DNA from: Lumnitzera littorea
Taxonomy: Eukaryota; Streptophyta; Magnoliopsida; Myrtales; Combretaceae
Reading direction: 5' to 3'
Assembly: GCA_024138015.1 (NCBI GenBank)
Contig: JAMXBB010000011.1
Location: 40,584,730 to 40,648,729 of the forward strand
Length of the DNA: 64,000 nt
The position numbers and the translations under genes are program-made. Below are positions 11,900 to 23,895 of the stretch, piece by piece (position 1 is the stretch's first letter; every line of letters begins with the position of its first letter). The notes beneath the pieces are model-generated. The model was not told the origin of the DNA, ran no database searches, and saw only the letters and a list, made by a program, of their open reading frames with translations.

Positions 11900-13580
11900 A
11901 CCTAAATTATGCCTTAATCTTTGGCTTCATTTGATCATACGTATGCTGGAAAATTATATCTGCTAAGCTTTTTGCATCTACCAAAATCTTCTTGACTTTG
12001 AAATTAACAATTCTTGCACTAATGACTAGCACATCATTGTTGGGCTTCGATACACCCTTGAAGTCTCTTTCTAAAAAGGAAATTAAGTTGCCAACTCTCA
12101 ATTTTTTACCCTGCACATTACAAATATGGTCAAAGGTGTTAATCAAGGTCGAAGAGCAAGACCAACCTAAACTAGAAGGACTATCTACTATAGTGTTAAT
12201 AACATCATTCGATGCTCTATTGTCATTACTACCATTCTACCGACTATCCCCACCATCTTGAAAAGGTTGTTCATCTCGATCCTAGTTATTCCTCCTTCTT
12301 TGGGTTGGTCTGTCAATGTTCTCTGCATCATGGGCTAGAAATTTCCTTAGGTAACCTATCTAGATGGCATCTTCAATAGCATTCTTCAACGGCACATATT
12401 TATCCATATTATGACATCTATTACAATGAAAGTTGCAATACTTGCTTGAATTCCTCCTAAAGGGATTTCTTCTCATCCTTTCTAGCCATTGGAAGATTCT
12501 TTAGTTCCGAACTTCCATCAAAATGTCATATCTTAGATAGTTAAGGGGAATATGGGTAGAGAAGGTCAGAATTCATAATCTCTTCCTATCTCTATTACTT
12601 TTTGCTTAGAAACGAACGTCACGGCCTCTAAGCCAATCTTTCACACTTAAGCGATTCCTATCACTCTTTAGGTTAGATCTGCTTTAATTAACCTCATGTT
12701 AAGCTTTGATATTATCTTCCTATCGATATAAGACATCGCCTTAGCCTTAAACTCCACGAACATCTTAGGCTTATTCTTACCAAGGACTTGAAAAAATCTC
12801 CATGCAGCTTTACTCCATCTACTACCATATTAAGTGCTACACTCATGTCGAACTTTGGAATTTGCACCATCTCGACCATGAGCAGAGCCAAGTACTCTTG
12901 AATACTCTCATTAGGTTTCTACTTGATTGTATTAAGGACGAAAGAGTCTTTTACTAGGAGTTTGCTAGCAAGGAAGTGCTGTAAGAACACTTCTACAAAA
13001 TTGTCAAAGTACGTAATAATGTTGGGCTTCAAGTACTTGAAACATATGCTTATGATACTCCTTAGTGTTGATGGGAAAGCTTAACAAGCAACAACATCAC
13101 TAAGTCCATGCAACTTTGCCAAAGTGCAATAATACTCCAAATAGTCTTTTAGGTCTTTCATCTCATTCTATGTCTTAAATTGTGGAAGCTTGATATGTCG
13201 AGGAATAACTTCTTCTAAAATTTCTAGGATGAACGTCTTCTTTAAGATGAATTGTTTACTTATAAAAGCAAAAGCACTAACATGCGATAGGCTTGCATGA
13301 TGTGCTTTTTAGGTAAAGATGCATGATGTGCTTGTTGTGGAGCCTTTTCTTTTTTAGCTCTTTTTAGAGAAAGGGCTTAAGTTTCTTAAACTCTAGCCTA
13401 CTTAGCTTACAGTTTAGAGGATTGAACAAGGTCATCCAAATTTTCCCACTATTGTGATATTGTTCGTTATTTTTATTTGGTAACAACATGTTGGCACTTG
13501 CTGAGTTTAAAATCTCATCATTCTTTCATGCAAGTTGTTGATTTTCCTTAGCTAGGTTGGCATAGAGTTGGATTCGAAGA
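11900..13580 (-). pseudogene. Tat-type gypsy gag and protease relic
   Basis: Reading the - strand from 13580 downward gives several frames of a Tat-clade polyprotein. There is a gag block with SISSFKYLKPNIITYFDNF and SIQEYLALLMVEM (about 13090-12860). Next comes a CNFHCNRCHNMDKYVPLKNAI block near 12430-12370 that matches the CxFHxxxGH zinc-binding region. The protease block at 12146-11907 has NDVLVISARIVNFKVKKILVDAKS, where the family usually has DSGSS. Frameshifts and stops break it and the catalytic motif is lost. RT and integrase are absent; the relic ends where the Athila 3' LTR begins. Confidence 0.7.
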
Positions 13581-13594
13581 CAGACGGCACCAAA
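13581..13594 (-). other. Primer-binding site of the Tat-type relic
   Basis: On the - strand this reads TTTGGTGCCGTCTG, close to the TTTGGCGCCGTCTGTGGG motif found just after the 5' LTR in many Tat-clade elements. It sits between the LTR end and the gag relic and confirms the - orientation. Confidence 0.65.
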
Positions 13595-13595
13595 A

Positions 13596-14136
13596 TGTTA
13601 TCAAAATTTTAAATGATATTTATGGTTTACAAAAGAACAAATGTAAGCTCTAGGTCGCTAAGGCTAGTCTGACGTAGCCACTCCAATGCCTAAATTACAA
13701 AAGTGTTAAAGTGTTTGGGAAGGATGTAAAGTTAAGTAGACAGAGTGCGCAAAGAGTTCTTATGAAGGTTGTTCACCTGTATTTATAGACTTCTATGTGA
13801 TAACTATGTTAGAAGGAAACTAAACTGTTAGCAACACTTAGCATCCCTTGAATTCAGTCATGTACAAAGTGTAAAGAGGGGTAGGCAGTTGGACAATTGT
13901 TGTCTAGATAACTGCTGAATTGTTTGCACCCATTTTTGAATATTTAAGCCTTCTTAGACTAAGTCTTAGCAATTGGGCCTCGAATAATACTATTTAGAAA
14001 GTCAGCATTACTAAACTACCGATCTAGTAATAGCTATCGAGTGGTCAAGCTAAAAGTGTGATCCTTAACTAATTCTTGTCTCATTCAAAGCAAGTTGGCA
14101 TCGTACTGAGTAAGGAATAAAAATCCACTGTCAACA
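13596..14136 (-). mobile_element. 5' LTR of the Tat-type relic
   Basis: On the - strand it starts TGTTGACAGTGG and ends in ATAACA directly before the primer site, giving TG...CA ends and a length of about 541 bp. No second copy is in the window, so the boundaries rest on the primer site and the terminal dinucleotides only. Confidence 0.55.
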
Positions 14137-14197
14137 ATAGGTATATTGAAAGGAGATAAAGTGATATAGATGATATGTCTCAATAAAGCTCTAAGCA

Positions 14198-14445
14198 TTA
14201 TTGTAGTATGTCAAATGTAGCATCTAGTAACACATCTATGCCATTATGATACTTGAGATCATCCTCATTTGCTAGTGCATCATCATAGTTGAGGTCAACA
14301 ATGCACACTTGCTGCTCCTACTATATATGTATATAAGCTACTTGTCCCCTCAATTAGTCCTCATTAGTCTTACCTATAGGATCAATGCAATAGAAAGGTT
14401 GTGTATCCAAGTCACATTTACACCATTTTCACCCACCCGAAAAAA
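14198..14445 (-). pseudogene. Unidentified coding relic, C-terminal part
   Basis: One - strand frame reads KWCKCDLDTQPFYCIDPIG, then after an in-frame stop a RGQVAYI segment. After two more stops it gives QQVCIVDLNYDDALANEDD and LLDATFDILQ with a terminal stop at 14198-14200. The composition is protein-like and not low-complexity, so I take it as a relic, probably of a transposon-encoded protein (CACTA-associated is one guess). I do not recognise the family. Confidence 0.4.
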
Positions 14446-15851
14446 TGGAATGGAACCTTAAGTTAGTAATAAAAATATAGGACTAACATCAATCTATCTC
14501 TATGTATCGTTTATATCCAATTTATAGGAACAAAACTCATAAAAATATTACTTTTAACATCATAAAAATATCACTTTAGCATACTAAAATAAATAATTTT
14601 TACTAAAATTCCATAAGAAAAGAACATGAAAAAAATTTTGCAAACCAAAAAAGTTATAAACATTCAGAAAAAAGTGCAAATGTCAATAAGAGTGGATTGT
14701 AATCTTTACCTCTAACATACCCATTCTTCCTTGGTGAAATTAAGCCTAGGAATGAAGTGAAGTCCATAAAGTTACGACTCATATCAAGAAGATGAGTTAA
14801 TCATATTATTAAATTGGGAATATAGCTAAAATACCAATATACCCTTATTTAGTTTTTTAGAAAATTAGAAAAAGGCTATTTTATTAATGTGCCCATATTT
14901 GGTTTTTAGAATATAAATAAAAGTTACTTAACTTTTTTTATTAATTAAGGATATAATTGTCCATCATTTGAACTTTTATTCTCTATAAAGAGAACTGTTC
15001 CTTACAACAAGGGAATAAAAAGTCATCAAAATTAAATCTAATTTATAAATAAATAAAGTAATATGAAGTATTTTGAATTAATTATTTTGTTTCTCTCTGT
15101 TAGTCCAAGCAAGCGCTAAATGAGCCATAAAGCAAAAAGGGATGTCCAAGCTACTTTTCGTTGTGATATCTTGCAAAATATTTGGCATAAATAGGGTATA
15201 ACATATGTATACCGTTTCTATAAAAAGAAATACATCAATATATACACATTTTCCAAATACCAGCACAAAATTGCATACATGTGACATACATACAATATAA
15301 ATTAAATTAATATACTTACTCTAATGCCACATCTTTAACATGTGGCAAAAAACAAAATTAAATTAATGTAATCATACGTACAAAGAGGTAAACTTGCATA
15401 TTGTACGTGCCATTTTACATTAATATTCACATAATTATTTTTATATAATTACATTTATATAATTGTTATTTACATAATTAAATTAATGGTGAATTGATAA
15501 ATATAAAAGTATCTTACATCAACCTTTTTAAAGAAAAAAGTTTCACTTATGACCTTATTACTGTTTTTATCAAAATGTAATACATGTTTACTAACCTTAT
15601 AAAAAATTACATCATTACAAATCATATATAAAATTATCAAAATATTATTATTATGTCACATCTTAAATATGCAATATTAATATAAGTAATTGTATACCGT
15701 AGTTATGTCACATCTAGGTATGGGTATACTAATGTTGTATTTAAACGCAATATATTAGTGTCGCATTTTAAACATATAACAATAGTATAAATAACTATAT
15801 TATATATAAATATGATATAATAATGATATTTTATAATATTTTTTTATTTAA
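14446..15851. other. Gene-free AT-rich stretch
   Basis: Nothing recognisable. The 69-codon frame at 15078-15287 (-) has no known domain. Several loosely repeated ATAATTA and TACATTT words around 15400-15480 are typical AT-rich intergenic sequence. Confidence 0.5.
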
Positions 15852-16175
15852 TTTATATTTATATAATATTTATTATTATTAAGAAAAAGTAAAGATGGAA
15901 TTCTCGTATCCATTTTGTGCTACACTAGAACCTCTACCTATTGCATTTCTTTACTTCCCCTTTTCCCCCGTCCGATAAACTCAAAGCACTTACTCGCACA
16001 ATCACTTAGTAACTCAATTCAGTCCAATCATTGCTCATGGAGCCCTAACCCGACCACCACCAACCTTCCTCAAACAACTCTACCCCACCCGATCTGTGAC
16101 CTACATGTCCCGTCCAGGTGACAGCTACCACGTACCGTAACCCTAATTCCAGGGGACGAAATCAGTCATCTAGTA
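15852..16175 (+). repeat. First copy of an exact 324-bp duplication
   Basis: Identical by eye to 16259-16582 (offset 407), including the 68-codon frame at 15915-16121 and the whole 5' part of the isocitrate dehydrogenase relic up to the CATCTAGTA at its end. The copy stops at the single N. Exact identity in otherwise decayed DNA points to a very recent event or to an assembly artefact. Confidence 0.9.
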
Positions 16176-16176
16176 N

Positions 16177-16221
<45 letters not shown>

Positions 16222-16258
16222 TTCTAATGAAGAAAATTTAGGATACGTTATTTCTATC
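16176..16258. other. N base, run of 41 A and 41-base spacer between duplicated copies
   Basis: Position 16176 is the only N seen in the window. It is followed by A from 16177 to 16217, then a short unique segment beginning GAGGTTCTAATGAAG before the second copy starts. The combination of N, long homopolymer and flanking identical sequence is typical of a gap closed over an unresolved repeat. Confidence 0.8.
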
Positions 16259-16582
16259 TTTATATTTATATAATATTTATTATTATTAAGAAAAAGTAAA
16301 GATGGAATTCTCGTATCCATTTTGTGCTACACTAGAACCTCTACCTATTGCATTTCTTTACTTCCCCTTTTCCCCCGTCCGATAAACTCAAAGCACTTAC
16401 TCGCACAATCACTTAGTAACTCAATTCAGTCCAATCATTGCTCATGGAGCCCTAACCCGACCACCACCAACCTTCCTCAAACAACTCTACCCCACCCGAT
16501 CTGTGACCTACATGTCCCGTCCAGGTGACAGCTACCACGTACCGTAACCCTAATTCCAGGGGACGAAATCAGTCATCTAGTA
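16259..16582 (+). repeat. Second copy of the exact 324-bp duplication
   Basis: Same sequence as 15852-16175. Only this copy continues into the rest of the isocitrate dehydrogenase relic, so this is the original context and the upstream copy is the extra one. Confidence 0.9.
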
Positions 16583-17082
16583 ACCAATGCAGTGGAGCAA
16601 GTAATATCGACAACAGCAATGCAAGCACTGATTTACTTGCAGAAATATGAAATCTACGGCAAAATGAAGAAGGCTCCAAAAGAAGTATTGGATTCCATAA
16701 GAAGGAATAAAGTGTATTTAAAAGGAGGTTTGAGGACTCTAATTGGTGGTGGTATGAGTTCGCTAAATGTGCAGTTAAGGAAAGAGATTGATTTGTTTGC
16801 CTTACTTGTGAACTGCTTCAATTTGCCCGGTTTACCCACACGCCATGAGAATGTAGATATTATTGTAATTAGAGAAAATACAAAAGGGGAGTACCCAGGA
16901 CTCGAACAAGATGTCCACTATCTTTGGTAAGTTCTAATAGAAAGGAAATGCGCGAAATAAGTAGAGAAGAAAAGTAAAGAGGAGTGACAATAGAATTTAG
17001 CATAATTTTTATTTCATTTTTGGTAATAAATAAAGGTAATAGAAAGAAATGCTTTTACCTTTTTTTTCTTTGGTTTGACTAA

Positions 17083-17092
17083 TGAAAAGAAA
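17083..17092. repeat. Left target-site duplication of the Mutator-like element
   Basis: TGAAAAGAAA directly before the left terminal repeat; the same ten bases follow the right terminal repeat at 24152-24161. A 9-11 bp duplication is the mark of Mutator-type insertion. Removing the element and one copy joins the two halves of the IDH intron. Confidence 0.9.
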
Positions 17093-17163
17093 GAGCTTTG
17101 TACTTTTATAATACAAATTTCGAAAAAAAATATATCAAAATAGTGTGTTCTCGAAAAATTTTA
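17093..17163 (+). repeat. Left terminal inverted repeat
   Basis: Starts GAGCTTTGTACTT and runs to TCGAAAAATTTT. Its match is the reverse complement of 24084-24151, which starts GAGTTTTTTACTT. About 80-85 percent of positions agree by eye. Confidence 0.88.
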
Positions 17164-17210
17164 TGAAACTAGTAAGGGGATTGCTCCTTCCTGTATTATA
17201 AGAAAGGCAT

Positions 17211-17297
17211 GTAAGAGAATCGCGCCTTTCCTACAACAAGAAAAGCACAATAAAAGAATGCGCCTTCCGTGCTGTTAGGAAGGCGCGATCCTCTTAC
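17211..17297. repeat. Left subterminal hairpin with GCGCCTT cores
   Basis: Arms 17211-17234 (GTAAGAGAATCGCGCC, then TTTCCTAC) and 17274-17297 are near-perfect reverse complements around a spacer of about 39 bases that itself holds another GCGCCTTCC. In Mutator-like elements subterminal repeats can bind transposase; that role is inferred here. Confidence 0.75.
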
Positions 17298-17309
17298 GCA
17301 CCTTCTATT

Positions 17310-17345
17310 CACTATATATACCCTTCTCCCATATTTCCCCTTCAT
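17310..17345 (+). promoter_or_regulatory. Possible TATA box for the transposon genes
   Basis: ACTATATATACCC (around 17311-17323) just inside the left hairpin, followed by a C/T-rich stretch ending TCATTTGCAC, about 1.2 kb before the transposase. It resembles a plant core promoter with a pyrimidine-rich start region. There is no direct evidence of transcription. Confidence 0.35.
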
Positions 17346-17614
17346 TTGCACTACTTCCAAACGTTGAAAACCTTTAAAACCTCTTATATTCTACCTTAAA
17401 GCGACAACTTGGCCTTATTTTCTCTCTTCGGGTAGCAACGTTCTCAACAATATTATGCATGTTTAATTTTGTTTATTATTCTTAATTTTGTGTTATTTAT
17501 AATTTTTGTAGTTATATAAGTTGTAGTGGTTACATAGAAATATATATATACGACTTATATATTGTATGTGATTTTACCGATATATTAGTTACGACATATC
17601 GAGAAATGAAATTG

Positions 17615-18430
17615 TGTAGAAGATTATAGTTATAGTGTGAGATAAAATGGTCCACATAGAAGTATAATTGTGTGGGTACGATGAGACGCCCCACCGAGAT
17701 GAAATTACATGTGTGCACGATGAGATACCCCTCCAAAAAACAATGTTGTTTAGGAGCGTACAAGCTATAATGTGAAGTTATAGAGTTTGATAAGATGCCC
17801 ACCGAAAAGTAAAATTGTATGGGTGCGATGAGATGCCCTACCAAGATGAAATTGTGTTGGTACGATAACACGCCTCACCGAGATGAAATTGCATGGGTGC
17901 GATAAGACGCCCCACCAAAAAATGAAATTATGTAGATGTGATAAAACGTCCCACCGAAAAATGAACTCGTATATGAGCTTACAATTGTAATGTAAATTTA
18001 TAAAATGTGATAAGATGCCCCACTGAGAAGAAAAATTGTGTAGGTGCGATGAGACACTCCACTGAGATGAAATTGTGTGAGTGCAATAAGACACACTGCC
18101 AAAAAACGAAGTCGTATAGGAGCTTACATTTATAGTATGAATCTATATAGTATGATAAGATGCCTAACCGAAAAGTAAAATTGTGTGGATGTAATGAGAC
18201 ATCCCATCGAGATGAAATTATGTAGGTGTGATAAGATGCCTCGCCGAAAAGCACAGTCGTGTGGGAGCTTACAGTTATATTATGAATTTTTAGAGTGTAA
18301 TAAGATGCCCTACCGAGAAGTAAAATTATGTAGGTGCAATGATACGCCCTACCAAAAAATGAAATTGTGGGGGAGCTTACAGTTATAGTATGAAGTTATA
18401 ATGCCTCACCGAGAAATGAAATTGTGTAAG
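17615..18430. repeat. Minisatellite inside the Mutator-like element
   Basis: About twenty degenerate units of about 37-42 bp with the pattern GATGAAATTGTGTGGGTGCG followed by ATGAGACGCCCCACCGA. Longer units carrying GGAGCTTACAGTTATAGTATG recur near 17750, 17970, 18115, 18260 and 18370, suggesting a higher-order period of roughly 110-200 bp. Long open frames on the - strand (for example 17530-17871 and 17765-18094) come from the repeat and are not genes. Confidence 0.85.
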
Positions 18431-18491
18431 TGCTACGAACTATGCAAAATCATATGGACTTTACTAAGTTTGTCATTTATGATTCAACAGG

Positions 18492-21196
18492 TTGTTAATG
18501 GCTGATTACGTGAAGATAATAGTGTATACGGGTAAGAATATTGTAAATGGAAGTAATAGTCCACAATATGATAAGGACCCAGTAAAAAAGTTGAAGATAA
18601 AGAAGGATTCTAACTACAACCATTTTCTTCAATGGATCTATACGAGTATCGGAGTTAATCCTTATAGGGTTGAGCTTGTTCATCGACATCCTTGTTATTA
18701 TGAGAGAGGTGTTTCGTACACTCTCATGGCCATTACAGATAATGATGATGTAGAAAACTTTATAGAAAGGATCAACGCGTTTGGAGAAAACCAGATACAA
18801 GAGATATATGTTAAGGTTTCCAATCAGCCTAGTAGGACTATTGCCAGTAGGACTATTGCCGATAGAACTTTACGGGTTGGGTCTTCCAGTTTTTCTTAAC
18901 CTCATGTGCAACAAACCAATGAAGATAACCCTATGTATGACGAACCAGAAACTTATCTAATCAAAGACTCCACTTTTAATGAGGGTGGCGTAGATGAAGA
19001 GGCAATTGATACAGAAATAAGGTCAATTTTACAAGATGACCCAGGTTACGACCTTAATGAATATATGATTCCAATGGGACTTGGAACTGAGGTTGAAGGA
19101 GAGCATGTAAGGGTTAAATATGAAGTAGATGATGAAATTGTCGAGATTGAAAACACTATAGATTATGTAACCACGTCAGAGTATATATTGAGCAGTATTC
19201 TATCCATACCTCAGTTTACTGCTAGTCAAGAGATTGGGATGGCTCCCCAATATAATCAGTCTGGGATGCCGACATCCTAAGTTAGAGATTCAATTCCGTA
19301 TATAAATATTGGTGGTGATAGTGATTACATCAAATTCAAGGAGGAGATGGAGGTAGAGAGTAATAATCAGGTTGATGGTGTTGATTTATTTTTCAGACAA
19401 CGCTTCAGTACGAAGGATGAGCTTATTGACATCGTCAAAAGATATCACATTAACAACCATTGTGACTACCACATCAATCAATCAAAACCAAACCTATGTG
19501 TCATTTATTGTAGAGAGAAGGATAGCGAATGCAAGTGGAGGCTAAGGGCATCGTATAAAAGTTTAATGAGACTATTCGTCATAACAATTCTTAAGGGTCC
19601 ACACGCTTGTGTCAACCCTGATGTGATGCAGGACCACAGACAGATAGATAGTAGAATTATGGCCAATTACTTCATCACTAATGTTAAAGAGAATCCTGAT
19701 ATAAAGATTGCAGGCTTGCAAGCAAACATTTTAAACATGTTTAGCTATAATGTGACTCGAAAGAGAGTTTGGGATATGAAGAGAAAAGTCGTAGAGATGG
19801 TATATAGAAATTGGGAAAAAGCATACAACGAGCTTCCTAAACGCAATCAAGATATCAAATCCTAGAACTAAGGTGGTGTGGGGATGGAAGGGATCCCCTA
19901 AGCTTGGTGTTTCGATAATGAAATGGGTTTTTTGGACATTTGGTCTATATGTACATGCATTCAGGTATTGTAGACCAGTGGTTTGTATTGATGGCACATT
20001 TCTATATGGGAAGTATGGTCATGTACTATTGACCGCTTGTTCTATGGATGGAAATAACTGTATTGATCCTTTGGTGTTTGCACTTGTTGACAAAGAGTCC
20101 ATAGAAACTTGGAGTTGGTTTCTCAAAAGATTGAAGCAATTCGTTATGAATAGTCGAGAGGAGACAATTTGCTTAATTACAGACAGGCACTCGGGTATCG
20201 AGAATGCACTCAACAAAGCAGAAGTTGGCTAGAAAGAACCATTTGCAGTTTAGAGATAGTGTATATGGCATGTTGCCAAAAATTTCAACAAGACACATAA
20301 GAATCAATTGTACAAGAAGCATGCTATTGTTGCTACCATACAAGCACAACCTAAGAAATTTAAATACTTAATGGATCAGATGGTGTAAGTTAAGGAGGAC
20401 GATCGTAGTTTTCACCATTTGACAAGAGCAAATGGACATTGTCTTATGACAGTTTTATCAATTCGAATATATGACATCTAACATCATTAAGAGCTATAAT
20501 GCCGTTTTGAAAGGTTGTAGAGGATTGCCTCTAACTTCGCTCGTAAAGAAAATTTTCTATAACTATGTCGATTATTGGGAAAAAAGAGTCGAACAAGCGA
20601 GGAAAGGAATGGATGCAGGGCAAGTGAATATGAAGTATGCTGCGAAAAAGCTAAAAACGTAGGCCGAGCAAGCTCCAGCACATTCTATCAAGCAATATAG
20701 CTGTGACAACAAGATATAGGAGGTGAAGACAGGCTAGAGGCGCGAAGCAAATGGAGTGATGAAATGAGGCAGATAAACACATATTGTAGACACGAGTATA
20801 ATGATGTATTCATGTAGGAAAAGGCAAATCTATAGAATCCCGTGCTCACATGCGATACAAGCATTTAATTCTATTCGAGTAACTATTGGTCGGTATATTA
20901 GCGTATGGTATACGTAGTCCCATCAGTTGGATGTTTATGCTAGACACTTTACGCCAATAGATGATGAGTTGAATTGGCCTCACCTCGATTACCCGCTCCT
21001 CATACATAATGAGAAACTAAAATGTGGTTTGGGTAAACCAAGGAAGAAGAGATTTCATATGGAGATGGACCTAAGGGAGCTTACCGATCAGAGCAAATTT
21101 AGCATTTATACAATGGAAGGATACAATAAGAGAAGATGTCCTCGACTTAATAGAAACGGTATAGACAGACATACAAGTGTTGTTTTCTTACATTAA
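18492..21196 (+). pseudogene. MURA-type transposase relic
   Basis: One reading frame, interrupted by several stops, gives a Mutator-type transposase in domain order. An N-terminal region (18492-19280) is broken by TAA at 18897 and 19278. The MuDR DNA-binding region (19347-19865) has FRQRFSTKDELIDIVKRYH and a CREKDSECKWRLRAS zinc-like block. The MULE catalytic domain (19873-20232) has VVCIDGTFLYGKYG, LVDKESIETWSWFL and CLITDRHSG. A later block (20471-20662) has LPLTSLVKKIFYNYVDYW. A SWIM-type motif IPCSHAIQAF lies near 20840-20870. A C-terminal knuckle-like part ends GYNKRRCPRLN (20927-21196). In the family it cuts and reinserts the element at its terminal repeats. The protein cannot be made from this copy. 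Confidence 0.9.
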
Positions 21197-21253
21197 ATTA
21201 CATATCAAATAATGTTATGCTTTCATGAGTCCATGACATAACATACTTTTTTA

Positions 21254-23287
21254 TTGTTTTGTAGGTTAGATAGATCTAGGACTGAGTGACCCGTCGATAC
21301 TGCATGGATAAGGATGACATCGATCGCAGGACGTTTGGGACCGTCAGGTATGTTTTAACATTAAATCATCTATTAATCTGTACAGTTCAATAATTTTATA
21401 GTGTTATACTGAAATTGAATCTAATATTACAAGGAGGTGAGCACATTATGGTTCGTTAAGTGGAGTCCAGCCTGCGGAAGGGCACATTCCAGATAACATT
21501 GGACAATCACTTCAAGACCCACCTTACCGATGCTGGTTTCTTGGGGGTTGCATGGTTGCCATTCATTTATATCAATCATCACCTCATCACGGCATTAGTC
21601 GAGAGGTAGAGACCCGAGACTCACATCTTCCATATGGCACATGGGGAGATGATAATCATGTTATAGGATATAAAAGTTCTATTCAATCTCTATGTGGATG
21701 GGGCTGCAATGACTGGGCCTACGCAATTAGTATGGCCTCAGATAGCTAGAGGATTGCTAAGAGACTACCCCACCGACAGCATTAGTAGAGAGGGATGCGT
21801 TAGTTTACATTAGTTATGAGATAAATCTGGTGTTCTTCCTACAGGTGTAGATACATTCTACAGTTGTTTTGGTAGATTTTTATTTGCGGATAAATCTTTC
21901 TCCTTCATTCATATGATGTTCCTACCTATCTTGGAATGTTTCCCATATGCAACAACGTTCAGTTAGGGATCAGCTTGTTTAGCTTGGTTGTATCACCAGC
22001 TACGTGGAGTAGCATAATCAGAGCGTAGGAAATTGGAGGTGCCGCCATACTACCGTAGATATGGGCACGGGATCATTTTTCCTACATTGCACTACAGACC
22101 AAGTCCGACTTCACCATACTGGAAGGCCTACCACTAGCTGTTAGGTGGGCCATATCACGAGACACTACACATCATGCTACGCATGTTGTGGATGCGTATC
22201 GAATAGCATTTGATCTACAAATGAGTAGACAGGTATGTACTTCTTCAATTTTGTTTCTATTGTTGATCTTTATTGAAAAATTAAGCATTATTAATACACT
22301 TTCTTTCCAAATGCATTGTAGGTTGTGTGGGAGCTATACCCGAATGATCTTATTGATCTCTTACCACCGTTTTGCATTGTTGGTCGAGCTATCTGGGCGA
22401 CTAGGGTTCCATTGATATGTTTCCACATTATGGAGTTCTATTTCCCTGACTGTGTTATACAGCAATTTAGAGGATTCCAGACAATACCGGTAGACGTTCA
22501 TACAAGTGACAAGCTACATCATATCGACCTTGGAAGTAGGACAAACATAGATTGGTCAATCGCCCATCAGGGATACATATCAACCTGGGTAAACTGCCAT
22601 GTATGGGTTGTCGATATTCATAAACCAAGGGGTATCGATCCAGCTTACCATGATTGGTATAAGGATCATACACACTAATATATTACCTATCATGGAGCTA
22701 TAATGGGATACTTGGTAAAGTTTCCTTCCATTTATCTTATTTTATTTTTTCCCAAAGCAATCTATATGAATATAACTTGAACTATTTTATTAGCTGTAGG
22801 CAGATACTCTACGTCGAGTAAGGTTAGTAGATAATGTCCATGTTACTCATCATATCATCGATGGTGAGCTTCACCATATCGAGGGCATGGCAGTTTAATA
22901 TTACTTCCCGACTAACCAGCTAACCCGGCTCCTGTACGTGCCCCTCTATCATGTGCAGGACCTAAAGTTTGCATAAGAGGCTATTGTCCAGCACAAGCAC
23001 GTAGTCAGGGACATGATGCTAATTCTATGCCATCGAGATCTCGCCATTCTATCGACTTGGGTGAAATCGGTAGCAGTGCACCACCTGCTTATTCCTCTAG
23101 TTCAAGCCATACCTCATTCGAAACTCTTAATATTCATGTATGGATGTGTCTACAGCCAACACCGCTAGCTCCCTGTAAACGTCATACAGGATGGTCTCAG
23201 ACAGTACATATAAAGGAGGCCGACACCCAACTACCTTCATCATCGCCTACTCCAGTTCCTCATTTAGATTTCACCAATAGCATCTAA
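21254..23287 (+). pseudogene. Plant mobile domain (PMD, MAIN-like) gene relic carried by the element
   Basis: The frames give the whole plant mobile domain in order. These are DAGFLGVAWLPFIYINHHLI and TALVERWRPETHIFHMAHGE (about 21525-21640, in two adjacent frames), VDGAAMTGPTQLVWPQIA and FGRFLFADKSFSFIHM (near 21870-21915). Further on are SACLAWLYHQLRGVA (near 21970), IWARDHFSYIA (near 22060), then WELYPNDLIDLLPP, VPLICFHIMEFYFPD and AYHDWYKDHTH (22325-22678). Consensus introns remain: donor 21348, intron 22233-22321 and intron 22715-22799. A degenerate C-terminal part runs to 23287. Cellular PMD proteins (MAIN, MAIL1) are nuclear factors linked to silencing and genome stability, and PMD genes are also known inside transposons. 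Scattered stops show this copy is dead, although a 117-codon exon is still open. It lies on the same strand as, and directly after, the transposase. Confidence 0.85.
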
Positions 23288-23895
23288 GCCTCAGCCATCT
23301 AAGAGCCCATTCACTTGCAAACCATCATTACTAGCTCGTTTCAAAAAACAATTAACTAAATATAGGAAGAAATAATTGTAAATAAATATATTTATATTAC
23401 TTAGTTTAGTTGTTATGTATTATTGACATTTATTACTCACTGTGTATATAATTTTTATAAATTATTTTTCATATTATATTGTCATTTCCTTAATACTGAT
23501 TGTTTATTTTGTGTGTGTATGTGTATATATATATATATACTTATTCTTTATACTATAGTTGCTTTTAACAGGTTTTAATAGGTTTAGTTAGTAAATAAGT
23601 AAATCATTTAAGCCGACCTGCTCCATTAATACTTCTAGTAGGAAGTACACTTAATAAGAGGCAATGTGAAACATAAATTTAACTTAGGATTGGAATTGGT
23701 AATTAACTTGTCATTTTCAAAGTATCTAATCAAGAATAATGTTGAGTTTCAACTAAATGTACATAGTAGTGCCATTGAAGACACACGCTCACGAAAAGGA
23801 CACACATTTATATAATAGCTTGATTATTAAAATAAAAAAAATTAAAAATACATAAATTAACATCAAAAAATTTAAACTGAAGGCACATATATAGA
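23288..23895. other. Gene-free right part of the Mutator-like element
   Basis: AT-rich sequence with a (TG/TA) run near 23510-23545 and no recognisable coding frame. It separates the PMD relic from the right subterminal hairpin. Confidence 0.55.

Noticed and set aside
15915..16528. Two identical 68-codon + strand frames
   Set aside because: They are an out-of-frame reading of the IDH leader region (the real frame reads HGALTRPPP and TRSVTYMSRPGD), present twice only because of the 324-bp duplication.
16592..16930. Functional short isocitrate dehydrogenase protein from this open frame
   Set aside because: The frame lacks the plastid- or mitochondrion-targeting start in frame and runs into intron sequence (HYLW then stop). 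The other exons have stops and frameshifts.
17530..18254. Three overlapping - strand frames of 91-113 codons
   Set aside because: They translate the minisatellite inside the Mutator-like element; the repeated histidine and serine words follow from the 40-bp unit.
17611..18440. CRISPR-like array
   Set aside because: Units are degenerate and directly adjacent with no unique spacers, in plant nuclear DNA; it is a minisatellite.
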